Positions 26,543 through 36,224 are shown, counted from the first letter of the stretch. The stretch: 64,000 nt of DNA from Mesobacillus jeotgali (GCF_014856545.2 NZ_CP109811.1:4771562-4835561); one strand, 5' to 3'. The notes: generated by a model not told the origin, from the sequence alone. Translations and numbers: made by a program.

Positions 26543-27019
26543 TTTATGGTACGGTTCCCCACGGTTTATCCTGTAAGCCCGATAAATTTGCTCAACGAGG
26601 ATCAGCCGCATCAGCTGGTGCGGGAAGGTCATCTTCGAAAAGCTTAGCTGTTCATCTGCCCTCTTTAGGACTTCATCACTCAGTCCCAGAGATCCTCCGA
26701 TAACGAAAGCGACTTTGCTTTTTCCGTACGTCGCCAGTTTATCGAGGGTATCTGCGAGCTCTTCTGATGATTTGAGTTTTCCATTAATAGCTAAAGCGAT
26801 AACAAATGTATCCTGGCCAATTTTCGCGAGTATCCGTTCGCCTTCTTTTTGTTTGACCTGGATCATTTCAGTATCGCTTAATTCCTCAGGTGCTTTTTCA
26901 TCAGGCACCTCGATGACCTCCACTTTTGCATAGCTTCCCAGCCGTTTTAAATATTCCTCAATACCTTGTTTCAGGTATTTTTCTTTCAATTTGCCAACCG
27001 TCACGATTGAGATATTCAC
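26540..27019 (-). CDS. rlmH: 23S rRNA (pseudouridine1915-N3)-methyltransferase
   Basis: SPOUT-fold enzyme of about 159 aa that methylates pseudouridine 1915 in helix 69 of 23S rRNA. It has the typical N-terminus [23 protein letters not shown], the knot motif [14 protein letters not shown], and ends [10 protein letters not shown]. The GTG at 27019 matches the usual family start; the frame is open four codons upstream. It is the insertion site of the SCC-like island but remains intact, because the attachment sequence restores its end. Confidence 0.95.
   Translation of the reverse strand: MNISIVTVGKLKEKYLKQGIEEYLKRLGSYAKVEVIEVPDEKAPEELSDTEMIQVKQKEGERILAKIGQDTFVIALAINGKLKSSEELADTLDKLATYGKSKVAFVIGGSLGLSDEVLKRADEQLSFSKMTFPHQLMRLILVEQIYRAYRINRGEPYHK
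26541..26560. repeat. attR direct repeat within the 3' end of rlmH
   Basis: TATTTATGGTACGGTTCCCC (minus strand: codons for GEPYHK plus the stop region) matches 8247-8266 at 17 of 20 positions. This is the gene position used as attB by staphylococcal SCC elements. Confidence 0.75.
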
Positions 27020-27067
27020 AGTCATCCCCACTTTACAAACAGTTTACGAACAACTTATCAACAGAAG

Positions 27068-27340
27068 TTATCCACATATTCACATCGATATCCACATTTA
27101 GTAGGCGATCATTCGTTCGCCACAATATATATAGCAGGTTGTCCACAGTATCCACAGACAAACTCGGACTTATCAACAGCTTCCAACTTTGTTAATTGAG
27201 GTGCAGTTTCAAACTCATCGACCGCTTCATCCAGCGCCAATTCTACATGTTCACCGCAGCAATACTTCATAAAACTCATCCTTTCGGCTTCTTTTTATAT
27301 CATTATCATTTGCTTAAATTGACTTTTAAATTTATCCACA
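27068..27340. other. DnaA-box-like cluster around the CxxH/CxxC gene
   Basis: TTATCCACA occurs perfectly at 27068-27076 and 27332-27340, with the one-mismatch TTGTCCACA at 27139-27147. Related TATCCACA fragments lie between. Such clusters near the origin can titrate DnaA or regulate transcription. Confidence 0.5.
27109..27270 (-). CDS. CxxH/CxxC-motif miniprotein (YyzF-like)
   Basis: A 53-aa protein, MKYCCGEHVELALDEAVDEF at the start and FVCGYCGQPAIYIVANE at the end. The Cys/His pairs CCGEH and CGYC suggest a small zinc-binding protein of the BA_5709/YyzF-like family seen beside rlmH in Bacillus. AAGGATGAG lies before the ATG. Role unknown. DnaA-box-like sequences flank it on both sides. Confidence 0.85.
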   Translation of the reverse strand: MKYCCGEHVELALDEAVDEFETAPQLTKLEAVDKSEFVCGYCGQPAIYIVANE

Positions 27341-27358
27341 ATGACCATTTTAACATAC

Positions 27359-27537
27359 GAAAAGCGCAAGCGCCTTGGTCAGCCCCGACAAGCACTGGAG
27401 GGCCTGACAGTGAAGTCGTTCTTTGACTTCATTGGCAGGACCGAAGTGTCTCGAGCTGCTCAAAGCTAACGCTTCTCGCAAGATACTCACGGATGTCCTT
27501 TCAGGGATGAAAACTGGCTAGGCGCTGTAGCTAGACA
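27359..27537. repeat. Intergenic repeat family A, copy 1
   Basis: Begins AAAGCGCAAGCGCCTTGGTCAG and ends GGCTAGGCGCTGTAGCTAGAC, with an internal segment GGCCTGACAGTGAAGTCG that recurs in other copies. Related copies are at 43880-44160, about 47199-47270 (decayed) and 56482-56545. It fills the gap between the CxxH/CxxC gene and htrC. The ends are complementary (AGCGC...GCGCT). No coding function. Confidence 0.8.
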
Positions 27538-27568
27538 CTATTCTTAATACAAAATTTATACTTCTTAT

Positions 27569-27600
27569 TAAAAAAAACAGGAAGCATTCCGCCTCCTGTC
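27569..27600 (-). terminator. Terminator of htrC
   Basis: ACAGGAGGC and GCTTCCTGT (minus strand) form a stem followed by a run of T, 15 bases after the htrC stop. Confidence 0.8.
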
Positions 27601-27614
27601 ATGTTCTATAACTC

Positions 27615-28847
27615 TTATAGTGTTTCTCCGCCGAGTTTCATTGTCGTTTCTTCTAACTGGCCATTTCGATAATATTTGATTTGCATCTCATCGCCAACCT
27701 TCTTTTTATTGTAAAGGTGCTTGCGAAGATCAACAACATCCCGGATTTCCTCGCCATCCATTTCAATAATGACGTCATACTCCTTTAATCCTGCCTGTGC
27801 CGCTGGTGAATTTGGCTGTACGCCTCTGATAGCGACACCATAGTTCACATCCTTAGGAAGCTTCAGGGTGTTCTGCTGGTGGTAAGAGGAAATTTCATTG
27901 ACTGATGCCAACTCCACGCCCATGAATGGCCGCTGTACTTCCCCTGTCTTCTCAAGATCTTCGATGATTGGCGCAGCGTAATTGATTGGAATAGATAAAC
28001 CGATTCCTTCTACAGCACTCTGAGCAATTTTCATCGAGTTAATGCCCACCACCTGGCCATCGATATTAATCAAAGCTCCTCCACTATTTCCAGGGTTAAT
28101 GGCTGCGTCTGTCTGTAAAACTTCTGCCTGCCAATCGGGCGTTCCGTCCTGATTGATATCGACTGGAATCGCCCGTTCTAAACCAGAGATAATTCCCTGC
28201 GTAACGGATCCCGAAAAAGTAAGTCCGAGCGGGTTACCGATTGCGATAACTGGTTCACCTGGTTTCAAGTTGTCAGAGTTACCGAATTCAGCAACGACTT
28301 TTATCTTGTCGGCGGGGACTTCCAATACAGCCAGGTCAGTCCAGATATCGCTTCCTAAAAGCTTGGCAGGTATCTTCGTTCCGTCTATCAGGCTGACCTC
28401 AAGTTCGGAGGCTTCCGCCACAACATGATGGTTTGTGACAATATAGGCTTTGTCACCTTCCTTTTTATAAACCACGCCAGATCCTGTGCCGCCTGATTCC
28501 TGGGATTGCCCCCAGAAGCTTGTACTTTCCTGGATATTCGTAATCCCTACTACTGCATCTCCTGCCTTGTCAACTGCTTCAGTGATTTGCGAGTAAACAT
28601 CAATCGATACATTTTTCTTAGTTGTATTGCCTGCTTCGCTTTCTTCAGCAGGCTCTTCATCTGTTACTGCTGTTTGATTTTTAGGTTCTATGTCATATGG
28701 CAGCACATCCAAGTTAGATAATAAGGGAATCGAGAAGATCACCAATAATGCACCTATGACTGCGCCTGCCAGGCTGGCCCAGAAGCCGCCCTTCCTGCTA
28801 TTTTGCGGTTTATACCGGCTTTGATAATCTTGATCATAATAACCCAA
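27615..28847 (-). CDS. htrC: HtrA-like S1C serine protease HtrC (YyxA)
   Basis: Membrane-anchored quality-control protease of 410 aa. A cytoplasmic N-tail precedes one transmembrane helix (FWASLAGAVIGALLVIFSIPLL, about 23-44) and an extracytoplasmic trypsin-like domain with His in TNHHVVAEA, Asp in TDLAVLEV and the catalytic Ser in NPGNSGGALIN. A C-terminal PDZ domain follows (AAQAGLKEYDVIIEMDG). The start is TTG. It is downstream of walJ, as in Bacillus, but a terminator at 28963-29003 separates them. Confidence 0.93.
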   Translation of the reverse strand: MGYYDQDYQSRYKPQNSRKGGFWASLAGAVIGALLVIFSIPLLSNLDVLPYDIEPKNQTAVTDEEPAEESEAGNTTKKNVSIDVYSQITEAVDKAGDAVVGITNIQESTSFWGQSQESGGTGSGVVYKKEGDKAYIVTNHHVVAEASELEVSLIDGTKIPAKLLGSDIWTDLAVLEVPADKIKVVAEFGNSDNLKPGEPVIAIGNPLGLTFSGSVTQGIISGLERAIPVDINQDGTPDWQAEVLQTDAAINPGNSGGALINIDGQVVGINSMKIAQSAVEGIGLSIPINYAAPIIEDLEKTGEVQRPFMGVELASVNEISSYHQQNTLKLPKDVNYGVAIRGVQPNSPAAQAGLKEYDVIIEMDGEEIRDVVDLRKHLYNKKKVGDEMQIKYYRNGQLEETTMKLGGETL

Positions 28848-28962
28848 TGTCCACCAATCCTTTCATTGACCAATAGAAATGCTAGTTATTTTTATATAGA
28901 TTATTATACTATCAGTAACGAAAATTTCTAAATCATAAGCCCTTCTATTCACCTGGAAATTA

Positions 28963-29003
28963 AAAAGGAGCAAAGGCATTCTCAGAATGCCTTCACTCCT
29001 TTA
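28963..29003 (-). terminator. Terminator after walJ
   Basis: GGAGTGAAGGCATTC and GAATGCCTTTGCTCC (minus strand) form a long stem followed by TTTTTAA, between walJ and htrC. Confidence 0.85.
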
Positions 29004-29030
29004 CCTATAAATTCATTGCCCATAAACAAG

Positions 29031-29825
29031 TTAAATGGCTGTCAAAGGGGTTGGGGTCTTTGGATCTGTATCAAGCAAATCGAACTGCTCCCCTACTAAG
29101 ATGCCTTTGCCTTCCAGTGTTTGGGTGACTGACATCCTTGCAAGGTCCTTCATATTGTTATCTGTGCTTAAATGAGCCAGATAAATCCGTTTTGTATTGT
29201 CCCCTGCCACTTCGCTCATGGCGACAGCTGCATCCTCATTCGAGACATGGCCATAATCGCTAAGGATCCGGCGCTTGACGCTCCATGGATATCTTCCCAT
29301 TCTCAGCATCTGGACATCATGGTTGCTTTCAAACACATAGGCATCAGCATTGGATATGATTCCTTTCATCCGGTCGCTGACATAGCCTGTGTCTGTGATA
29401 AGCACCAGCTTTTTGCCTTCTTTATGGAATACGTAGAACATCGGCTCGGCCGCGTCATGTGAGACACCGAAGGATTCGATATCCAGGCCGCCGAAGGTTT
29501 TTACGGTTTCCATTTCAAAAGAGAATTTCTGCTCAAGCGGGACTTCCCCAATCAAGCCGTCCATCGCTTTCCATGTTTTTTCATTCGCATAGATTGGCAG
29601 CTTATACTTACGGGCAACGATTCCTATGCCTTTTATATGATCGCTATGTTCATGCGTCACTAATATACCTGAGAGGTCCTTCATATCACGGCCAATTTGC
29701 TTGAATAATGTATCCATCTGTTTGCCGCTCAATCCGGCATCCACTAAAAAGGATTGGCCCTCCGTCTCCACATAGATCGCATTTCCCGTACTCCCGCTGG
29801 CGAGAACACTAAAATGCAAACTCAT
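29031..29825 (-). CDS. walJ: MBL-fold hydrolase WalJ (YycJ)
   Basis: 264-aa metallo-beta-lactamase-fold protein with the zinc motif [10 protein letters not shown] (about 58-67) and an early SGSTGNA motif. In Bacillus and relatives it belongs to the wal operon and has been linked to coordinating cell division with replication and to DNA repair; its substrate is not settled. It follows walI after 6 bases. Confidence 0.93.
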   Translation of the reverse strand: MSLHFSVLASGSTGNAIYVETEGQSFLVDAGLSGKQMDTLFKQIGRDMKDLSGILVTHEHSDHIKGIGIVARKYKLPIYANEKTWKAMDGLIGEVPLEQKFSFEMETVKTFGGLDIESFGVSHDAAEPMFYVFHKEGKKLVLITDTGYVSDRMKGIISNADAYVFESNHDVQMLRMGRYPWSVKRRILSDYGHVSNEDAAVAMSEVAGDNTKRIYLAHLSTDNNMKDLARMSVTQTLEGKGILVGEQFDLLDTDPKTPTPLTAI

Positions 29826-29831
29826 ATCTCT

Positions 29832-30626
29832 TCACTCCGTCATTTTATTTTCTCCGTCAGACAACGGGATGACCCGGCCTTCGAATGCATGTACAAAAAG
29901 GTTCTCCTTGCCATTAACTTCAACTCTCCACGTCGGTGTCACGACATGTGATGCAGTCAGTGAAACAAGAGTGGAATATCCTAATTTAAAATCGGTTATT
30001 TCACTCTTCGGCTTGATCAATCCTTTTTTATATAGAGTTTCCAGTGCCCTTAGTGGCGGCAGCAATTCTTCTGCATCCGAGAGCTCACTGATGATCTCCA
30101 CATACGTTTGCTTATACGAAGTCACTTCATTATTTTCATTGAAATAGAACGTCAATTTCGCATTGCTGTTATAGTAAAATGTCTTATTGTCATGTTCTTG
30201 GTAATAAGTGATCGTTTTTTCCTCATCATTCTTATTCCAGAACTTATACTGTTCACCAGCGAAAATATTCGTTTTTATAAAATCGGACAGCTCAGCCGGC
30301 TGGAACTTGCTCGTTAATTTAAACGGCTTTTCCAGCTTAGCTTCGATAGAAGTCCCATCCCCAAGGCTGACTGTCTGTCCTTTGATCTTTGCCATTTCCT
30401 CGGTTGTGAAAGTTTTTGTCCTGACACTCAGATACTGTTCTTTCTTTTTGATATCAGGAAGTTCAACATAGGTGATATCATCATTCTTCAGTTTTTCCTC
30501 CAGGGTCGCTTCCTTTGGGATCTCATACTGGGCAGCATCCCTCGTATTCATGAACTGATATACAAGATAGACATCGAGGACGAGGAACGTAAGAATAAAG
30601 ATTGTCTTGATCCTACTCCAATCCAT
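29832..30626 (-). CDS. walI: WalK regulator WalI (YycI)
   Basis: 264 aa with one N-terminal membrane helix (IFILTFLVLDVYLVYQF, about 9-25) and an extracytoplasmic domain. In B. subtilis WalI and WalH bind WalK in the membrane and restrain its kinase activity. It overlaps walH by 14 bases. Confidence 0.92.
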   Translation of the reverse strand: MDWSRIKTIFILTFLVLDVYLVYQFMNTRDAAQYEIPKEATLEEKLKNDDITYVELPDIKKKEQYLSVRTKTFTTEEMAKIKGQTVSLGDGTSIEAKLEKPFKLTSKFQPAELSDFIKTNIFAGEQYKFWNKNDEEKTITYYQEHDNKTFYYNSNAKLTFYFNENNEVTSYKQTYVEIISELSDAEELLPPLRALETLYKKGLIKPKSEITDFKLGYSTLVSLTASHVVTPTWRVEVNGKENLFVHAFEGRVIPLSDGENKMTE

Positions 30627-31926
30627 TATTCAATTCCTCCTCCCAGATCAGCTGCCTCCACTGCTGATCATATAAATAGAACCAGCCTGGCTCCAACAGG
30701 ATCAAAGAATTTTCAGGTCCCTGGGTCATGTAATAGCCTGGCATAAGGTTTTGCAGCAGCTCCAGCTTAAAATCCTTCTTGCTTTGCAGGTATTCCAGCG
30801 CTTCATATCCAGACGGCAATGTCTTTGTAACGACTTCCGGATTCAACGGCAGCTCTAGATGGAATCCAGGGCGTACATATCTGCTGATTTCCGATTGTCT
30901 CCATTGTTGATAAATCTCGGACATTCCTATCTGGTTGAACACAGGATATCCTTCCTTGCTGTAAAGGCGGAATAGAACATTCTGGTTAAAATCATCCTTA
31001 TAAACATAACGGTAAGTCTCCGTCCAGCCGCCATGACTATTCACGAACTCAATGCTTTTCTGTAAAACATTGTTCGTGCCGATAACCGAATCACCGGACC
31101 GGACCGGATTCACGTAGTTGATCATATTGGTTTGCGTATCCACGATCATTTTGCTGGCATCATCGGTGTATTCCTCCACGCCATCAACCATGCTGCGCTG
31201 TACAAAGCTCGGATCCGCGAATAGCGCATCCTTGAATTTTTCTGAATCCAATGGATTTTGGTAATAGGTATGCATCACCATATTCACTTCTTCGGTTGGC
31301 AGATAGATCTTCCTAATGTCTGAAACTGTATATAGGAAATATGGTGTCAGCCTTCTTGAAGAATCATAGTATTTTTTTGTAAAACTATTTATATAGGAAG
31401 GACTGACATTGCTGACATAGACTTCCTGGTTTTTTTGCGAGTAAAAATAGACAATCCCCTCTTGTTTCTGCTCTGTTTCTGAATTGATAATGATCCGGTC
31501 AAAATCAAACTTCGGGATATCCTTCTCGTCAATATTCAATACTCTTTTATAGAGTTCAATTGGTACTTCATCTGGAAAAATAATCTCGGTATTGTCTCCC
31601 TGGGCTATTTTTTCATTAAATTCACTGATCCGCCCGGGATACTGTTCCATATCAAAGTACTTCCATTTCGAAATGACACCAATGATATTATCAATATAGC
31701 CATTGTCTACAGAGCCAAACTGTTTACCGCCTGCATGATAAATAATCTGGTGCGGCTTAACGATTTTCTTAAGTTCCTTCTGTGTAGCAATATTGACTTC
31801 CTCAACTGTTTTTTGATTATTGACTAACTCATAATCCGGCTGGTAATTCCAAATATTCCAGGTTAAGAAACCACTCAGAGCAACGAGAAATGCTAAAATA
31901 ACAGATTTTATATTTTCATATGTCAT
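30613..31926 (-). CDS. walH: WalK regulator WalH (YycH)
   Basis: 437 aa, membrane-anchored by an N-terminal helix (VILAFLVALSGFLTWNIW) with a large extracytoplasmic domain; partner of WalI in restraining WalK. The ATG at 31926 has GAGGAT about 9 bases upstream; the in-frame TTG two codons earlier is less likely. It overlaps walK by 4 bases. Confidence 0.92.
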   Translation of the reverse strand: MTYENIKSVILAFLVALSGFLTWNIWNYQPDYELVNNQKTVEEVNIATQKELKKIVKPHQIIYHAGGKQFGSVDNGYIDNIIGVISKWKYFDMEQYPGRISEFNEKIAQGDNTEIIFPDEVPIELYKRVLNIDEKDIPKFDFDRIIINSETEQKQEGIVYFYSQKNQEVYVSNVSPSYINSFTKKYYDSSRRLTPYFLYTVSDIRKIYLPTEEVNMVMHTYYQNPLDSEKFKDALFADPSFVQRSMVDGVEEYTDDASKMIVDTQTNMINYVNPVRSGDSVIGTNNVLQKSIEFVNSHGGWTETYRYVYKDDFNQNVLFRLYSKEGYPVFNQIGMSEIYQQWRQSEISRYVRPGFHLELPLNPEVVTKTLPSGYEALEYLQSKKDFKLELLQNLMPGYYMTQGPENSLILLEPGWFYLYDQQWRQLIWEEELNNGLE

Positions 31927-33743
31927 GACCAATCATCCTCTGCACTCCGGTCATAAGGAAGAGTAAATTGAACGGTTGTTCCTTTGCCTTCTACACTTTC
32001 CGCCCAAATTCTACCGCCATGGGCATTGACCATTTCCTTGGCAATTGCCAGTCCGAGACCTGTTCCCCCAAGTTTTCTGGTCCTGGCTTTATCGACACGG
32101 TAAAAACGGTCGAAAATTTTATCAAGATTATCTTTCGGGATGCCAACACCTTCGTCAGAGATGCTCGCAACAATCTGGTCATCCAGCTCTTTCACTCTGA
32201 ATGTGATCGTCCCGCCCTCTGGAGAATACTTCATCGCATTAGAAATGATATTGTCGAGTACTTGCGTGATTTTATCTTCATCTATTTCTACGAAAATCGC
32301 ATCCTCTGTGATTTCCCTTTTGAAAGAAACATTTTGTTCCTTTGTCATTTCGAATCGGTCAATGATCCTGTTAAAAAAGACCGGGAAGTTGACCCATTCC
32401 TTTGAAAGGCGATAATCCACACTATCCAGCTTTGAAAGCTGCAGCAAATCGTTAACAAGCCGGATCATCCGCTCCGTTTCACCTCTGGTAGTCTCAAGGA
32501 AGTTTGGAGCGATTTCCTCATCTCGCCATGCTCCTTCCGCTAACGCCTCAAGATAGCTGCGCATCGTTGTCAGCGGAGTCCGTAGTTCATGGGAAACATT
32601 CGCAACGAATTCACGTCTCTCCATATCAATTTTTTCTTGTTCTGTAATATCGTACAGGACAGCAATCAATCCATTCACAAAGCCGCTTTCCTTTTGAATT
32701 ACAGAAAAGTTTGCCCGAAGGATAAATGGCTTGCTTTTGGTGCTGTAATCAAGGACGATCGAGTCCTTCTCCTGCAGTAAATCTTCGAAAGTATAATTTT
32801 CATCCAGACCGAGTACCGAAACCAACGGCTGGGACAGCACTGTTTCACGTGGAACACCCAGCATTTGTGTGGCAGGGTCATTGATTAGGATGATGCGGCC
32901 TTTTCGGTCGGTAGAAATGACACCATCTGTCATGTAGGAAATGACCGAGGAAAGCTTTCTTTTCTCTCCTTCAGTTGTTGCCTGTGCCTCTTGCAATTTT
33001 TTTGTCAGATTATTGAAAGTGATCGCAAGTTGGCCAATCTCATCATATCCATAAACTTTTACCTTCCTGGAAAAATTGCCGCGCGTCATGGCCAGCGCCT
33101 GTTTGCGCATATCCGATATCGGCCTCGTGATCGTCTGTGCCAGCAATACGCCCAAAATGGCTGTAAAAATCAGGGCAATGGCTGTTCCTGTAGCCAGGAT
33201 TTTATTAATATCATTCATCTGTTTAAATATATCCTCGATCTGGGCTACAAGATAAACAGCACCGATTGCTTCACTGTTATGCATGATAGGTGTGGATAGT
33301 ACCCAAACCCTGTCATTACCTTTCAACTGGATGCCATCTTCATCTTCTTCAAAGATGATCGAACGCTTGATTTTGACATCAGGCGTCCTCTGTCCGACCA
33401 TCCCCTGATTACTAGAGCTTGATGTACCGAGTACTTTGAAGCTGCTCCCGTCAATTACCCTAATTTCAGAAATATCATTGGGTTTATAATCTCTTAAAAT
33501 CTCCCTGATCGCTTCCTCTTTCGTAGGGTCTTCCTTCCCGCGCTCCTTGACCAGCTCTTCCTGTATATCATAAACCAGCAGGTCCACACGGGATTTTATA
33601 GAATCCTGGTAATTCGTCATCAGGGTCGTCTCAAGTTTGCGGACAAAGTAAACTCCGATGATTTGCATGGCAACCAGAATAAGCAGGACATATATAATCA
33701 CAAATTTAAGATGAATGGATCGAAAGAAACCTACCTTTTTCAT
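31923..33743 (-). CDS. walK: Sensor histidine kinase WalK (YycG)
   Basis: 606 aa, essential cell-wall sensor kinase. Two membrane helices (about 12-32 and 183-204) flank an extracytoplasmic PAS-like domain. HAMP, cytoplasmic PAS (about 265-365), HisKA with the phospho-His in FVANVSHELRTPL, and HATPase (NIISNAMKYSPEGG; GTGLGLAIAKEM) follow. It phosphorylates WalR. A perfect parS sequence lies inside the gene at 32841-32856, in the PAS-coding part. Confidence 0.95.
   Translation of the reverse strand: MKKVGFFRSIHLKFVIIYVLLILVAMQIIGVYFVRKLETTLMTNYQDSIKSRVDLLVYDIQEELVKERGKEDPTKEEAIREILRDYKPNDISEIRVIDGSSFKVLGTSSSSNQGMVGQRTPDVKIKRSIIFEEDEDGIQLKGNDRVWVLSTPIMHNSEAIGAVYLVAQIEDIFKQMNDINKILATGTAIALIFTAILGVLLAQTITRPISDMRKQALAMTRGNFSRKVKVYGYDEIGQLAITFNNLTKKLQEAQATTEGEKRKLSSVISYMTDGVISTDRKGRIILINDPATQMLGVPRETVLSQPLVSVLGLDENYTFEDLLQEKDSIVLDYSTKSKPFILRANFSVIQKESGFVNGLIAVLYDITEQEKIDMERREFVANVSHELRTPLTTMRSYLEALAEGAWRDEEIAPNFLETTRGETERMIRLVNDLLQLSKLDSVDYRLSKEWVNFPVFFNRIIDRFEMTKEQNVSFKREITEDAIFVEIDEDKITQVLDNIISNAMKYSPEGGTITFRVKELDDQIVASISDEGVGIPKDNLDKIFDRFYRVDKARTRKLGGTGLGLAIAKEMVNAHGGRIWAESVEGKGTTVQFTLPYDRSAEDDWS
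32841..32856. other. parS site inside walK
   Basis: TGTTTCACGTGGAACA fits the Bacillus parS consensus TGTTnCACGTGAAACA exactly when read on the minus strand. Spo0J binds such sites near the origin to load SMC and segregate the origin region. Confidence 0.85.
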
Positions 33744-33751
33744 CCCTGTCC

Positions 33752-34462
33752 TTACTCCTGCTCAGAATTTCTCAAATAGTATCCTACTCCTCGTCTTGTC
33801 ACGATCCATGTCGGGTGGCTAGGATTATCCTCAATTTTTTCACGCAGACGTCTTACCGTTACATCTACTGTTCGGACATCTCCGTAGTAGTCATAGCCCC
33901 AAACTGTTTGCAGCAAGTGCTCCCGTGTCATGACTTGTCCAATATGCTTGGCAAGATAATGGAGAAGTTCGAATTCACGATGCGTCAATTCGATCGTTTC
34001 GCCTCTTTTGGAAACAACATAAGCATCCGGGTGGATCGTCAAGGAGCCAACTGTAATTTCATTGGATTCTTCCTGTTCATCTTCTTTGGTTGCAATCTGC
34101 TGATGACGGCGCAGGTTTGCTTTTACCCTGGCAATCAATTCTCTTGTGCTGAATGGCTTCGTGACATAATCATCCGCTCCAAGTTCCAGTCCGAGCACTT
34201 TATCAATTTCCGAATCTTTAGCAGTCAGCATGATAATCGGCATCTCGTATTTTTTACGGACCTCACGGCAAACCTCCATGCCATCACGCATCGGAAGCAT
34301 GATATCCAGCAGGATCAAATCTGGCTGAACTTCCTCCACCATTTCAACTGCCTGATTCCCATCATATGCACAGTAAACATCGTAACCCTCTTTTTTAAGA
34401 TTGAACTGTAAAATATCTGCAATTGGTTTTTCATCGTCTACTACCAGTATCTTCTTCTCCAT
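33752..34462 (-). CDS. walR: Response regulator WalR (YycF)
   Basis: 236-aa OmpR-family regulator, the essential partner of WalK, controlling peptidoglycan hydrolases. The receiver has phospho-Asp53 in LILLDIMLP and Lys in TKPFS. The C-terminal winged helix ends [12 protein letters not shown]. The ATG at 34462 has AAAGGAG at a good distance; the longer open frame is ignored. First gene of walRKHIJ. Confidence 0.96.
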   Translation of the reverse strand: MEKKILVVDDEKPIADILQFNLKKEGYDVYCAYDGNQAVEMVEEVQPDLILLDIMLPMRDGMEVCREVRKKYEMPIIMLTAKDSEIDKVLGLELGADDYVTKPFSTRELIARVKANLRRHQQIATKEDEQEESNEITVGSLTIHPDAYVVSKRGETIELTHREFELLHYLAKHIGQVMTREHLLQTVWGYDYYGDVRTVDVTVRRLREKIEDNPSHPTWIVTRRGVGYYLRNSEQE

Positions 34463-34706
34463 ACCAATTCTCCTTTTAAGCCAAATTGACAATCATATAT
34501 GAATAATTCTTCTCTCTTTAAAAAAGCTATCTTATCTATTTTACTTTAAAACAGAGAAAAACTGAATTTATCTGTTATATAACTTCTAATTCTTCTCTTC
34601 CCAATTGTACCAATCCTGCCCATAACAATAAACTGACAGGATTATTTCATGTTCAGTATTTTAAAGCTCCTTACTCATCACTTCCAAAAGGCAAAACAAC
34701 TAATGA

Positions 34707-34739
34707 AAAAAGTCCCTAGTTTGACTAGAGACTTTTACT
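34707..34739 (-). terminator. Terminator of the LysM-G5-M23 gene
   Basis: AAGTCTCTAGT and ACTAGGGACTT (minus strand) pair and are followed by TTTTTCATT, just after the stop at 34746. Confidence 0.8.
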
Positions 34740-34745
34740 TATAGG

Positions 34746-36224
34746 TTAACGCAATTTAGACAAAGGATCGATAATCTTGCCATTGTGATATACCTCAAAA
34801 TGAAGATGGATACCGGTGGAATTACCTGTCCTTCCCATGACGCCGATTTTCGAACCGCTAGAGACAGACTGACCTACGCTTACTGAAATAGATGCAAGGT
34901 GAGCATACATTGTACGGTAGCCGTTTTGGTGATCGATGATGATTTTATTGCCATATCCATCGCCCCTGTTACCAGCGTATACGACTCTTCCATTATCAGC
35001 AGCCTTGATTGTATAGTTGCTCGGCCTAGCGATATCGATTCCTTTATGCATCCTGCTCCAACGATACCCCTGGCGGCTGGATACATACCCTCCATTTGTC
35101 GGCCATACAAAGGTTCCATCTCCACGTGAAGGAACAACCTTTGTACCTTTAATGATGATTTCCTTCACAGGCTCTTCAAGTACAGTTTCCTTGATGACTT
35201 CCTTCTTGGTTACTCTGCCATTTTGTTCTGACACTGAATAGGTAACACCATTCATGCCAACTTTACCTTCCTGCTGCTTCTTCGTATCTCCCTTGAACAT
35301 GGTTGAGTCTTTTTTGACTTCTCTTTCGAAAGGCACTTCTTTTTGTTCGTAAACCTGGCGATTGACAACGACTTCAACGAAAGGCTTCAACACAGTCACA
35401 TTTAATTCCTGGCCTGGTTTCAGCACAGAGTCTTCAGTAAGGCCTTCATTCAAAGTAAGCAATTCAGCAAGCTTCAGGTTATGTGAATTGGCAATGCTTC
35501 CTAACACATCCCCTTCTTTAACCTGGTACTTCTGTTCCTCTAAAGTACCCTTTTTAAAGAGCTGGATAGCTTCCTCTACAGAAAGTACTTTTTCAGGATC
35601 AACTTTTTCGTCCGAATGTGAAACTTCTTTAGTTAAATAAACGTCTAATATACGAGTTTCATTTTCTTTTACTTCGGGTACTGGTAGATTAGGAGATTCT
35701 TTTCTGCTCTCCACCTCAGCTAGTTCTTCTTCAGTAACATGTTCAAGCTTTAATGCCTTAAGGACTTCTTTTGCAGCTTCAGCATCTTTTACATATGCTA
35801 CTGGGTTTTCACCAATCACAAGAGCTGACGCATCGGCCTGGACAGTCATCTCGTCTTTAAGCACTTCGATTACTTCACTTGTATTTGCGTTGGCAGCTGA
35901 GCTGAACACCTGCTCAGGAATAAAAGATACGTCTAAACCAAGCTCGATATCAAGGTCAGCGTATTCCTGCTTCACGGATGCCAACTTGTCTTCCACCAGC
36001 TGTTCTACTTCTGATTTATCTGCTACAGTTCCTACAAATTTATCATTTACATACACATAATACACGGTTGTTAAGTCAGACTCAGCCGCAAGTGCAGCAT
36101 TTCCTGCACCAAAAGACAACGCAGCTACAGTTACTGCAGCCATGATCGACTTTTTAATTGCTGGCTTCATCTCTCTAGATGTTTTGCCGGCAAGATTGGA
36201 CAGCCTATGTTTAAAATTATTCAT
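34746..36224 (-). CDS. Secreted LysM-G5-M23 peptidoglycan endopeptidase
   Basis: 492-aa exported cell-wall hydrolase. A signal peptide (KKSIMAAVTVAALSFGAGNAALA) ends near residue 46. LysM follows at about 235-285 (YQVKEGDVLGSIANSHNL), then G5 at about 290-365, then M23 peptidase with HKGIDIA and the metal ligands of HLHFEVY. The start at 36224 has AGGAGGATCAGG in front. It lies upstream of walR in the same orientation, and two WalR-box-like sequences lie upstream, so WalR control is plausible. Confidence 0.93.
   Translation of the reverse strand: MNNFKHRLSNLAGKTSREMKPAIKKSIMAAVTVAALSFGAGNAALAAESDLTTVYYVYVNDKFVGTVADKSEVEQLVEDKLASVKQEYADLDIELGLDVSFIPEQVFSSAANANTSEVIEVLKDEMTVQADASALVIGENPVAYVKDAEAAKEVLKALKLEHVTEEELAEVESRKESPNLPVPEVKENETRILDVYLTKEVSHSDEKVDPEKVLSVEEAIQLFKKGTLEEQKYQVKEGDVLGSIANSHNLKLAELLTLNEGLTEDSVLKPGQELNVTVLKPFVEVVVNRQVYEQKEVPFEREVKKDSTMFKGDTKKQQEGKVGMNGVTYSVSEQNGRVTKKEVIKETVLEEPVKEIIIKGTKVVPSRGDGTFVWPTNGGYVSSRQGYRWSRMHKGIDIARPSNYTIKAADNGRVVYAGNRGDGYGNKIIIDHQNGYRTMYAHLASISVSVGQSVSSGSKIGVMGRTGNSTGIHLHFEVYHNGKIIDPLSKLR

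Larger units (their letters stand above)
8247..26560. mobile_element. SCC-like integrative element at the 3' end of rlmH
   Basis: About 18.3 kb of AT-rich DNA bounded by near-identical direct repeats and 12-bp inverted repeats. It encodes a large serine recombinase, RadC-like protein, SF3 helicase and excisionase-like protein, plus an iteron-type origin. Integration at the last codons of rlmH together with this gene set is the defining pattern of staphylococcal cassette chromosomes. No mec or ccrA/ccrB pair is present; one recombinase only, as in CcrC-type elements. Cargo is defence-like modules and unknown genes. Confidence 0.8.

Noticed and set aside
35110..35130. Third parS near TCCACGTGAAGGAAC in the M23 gene
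   Set aside because: It matches only the central CACGTG region; several consensus positions differ.
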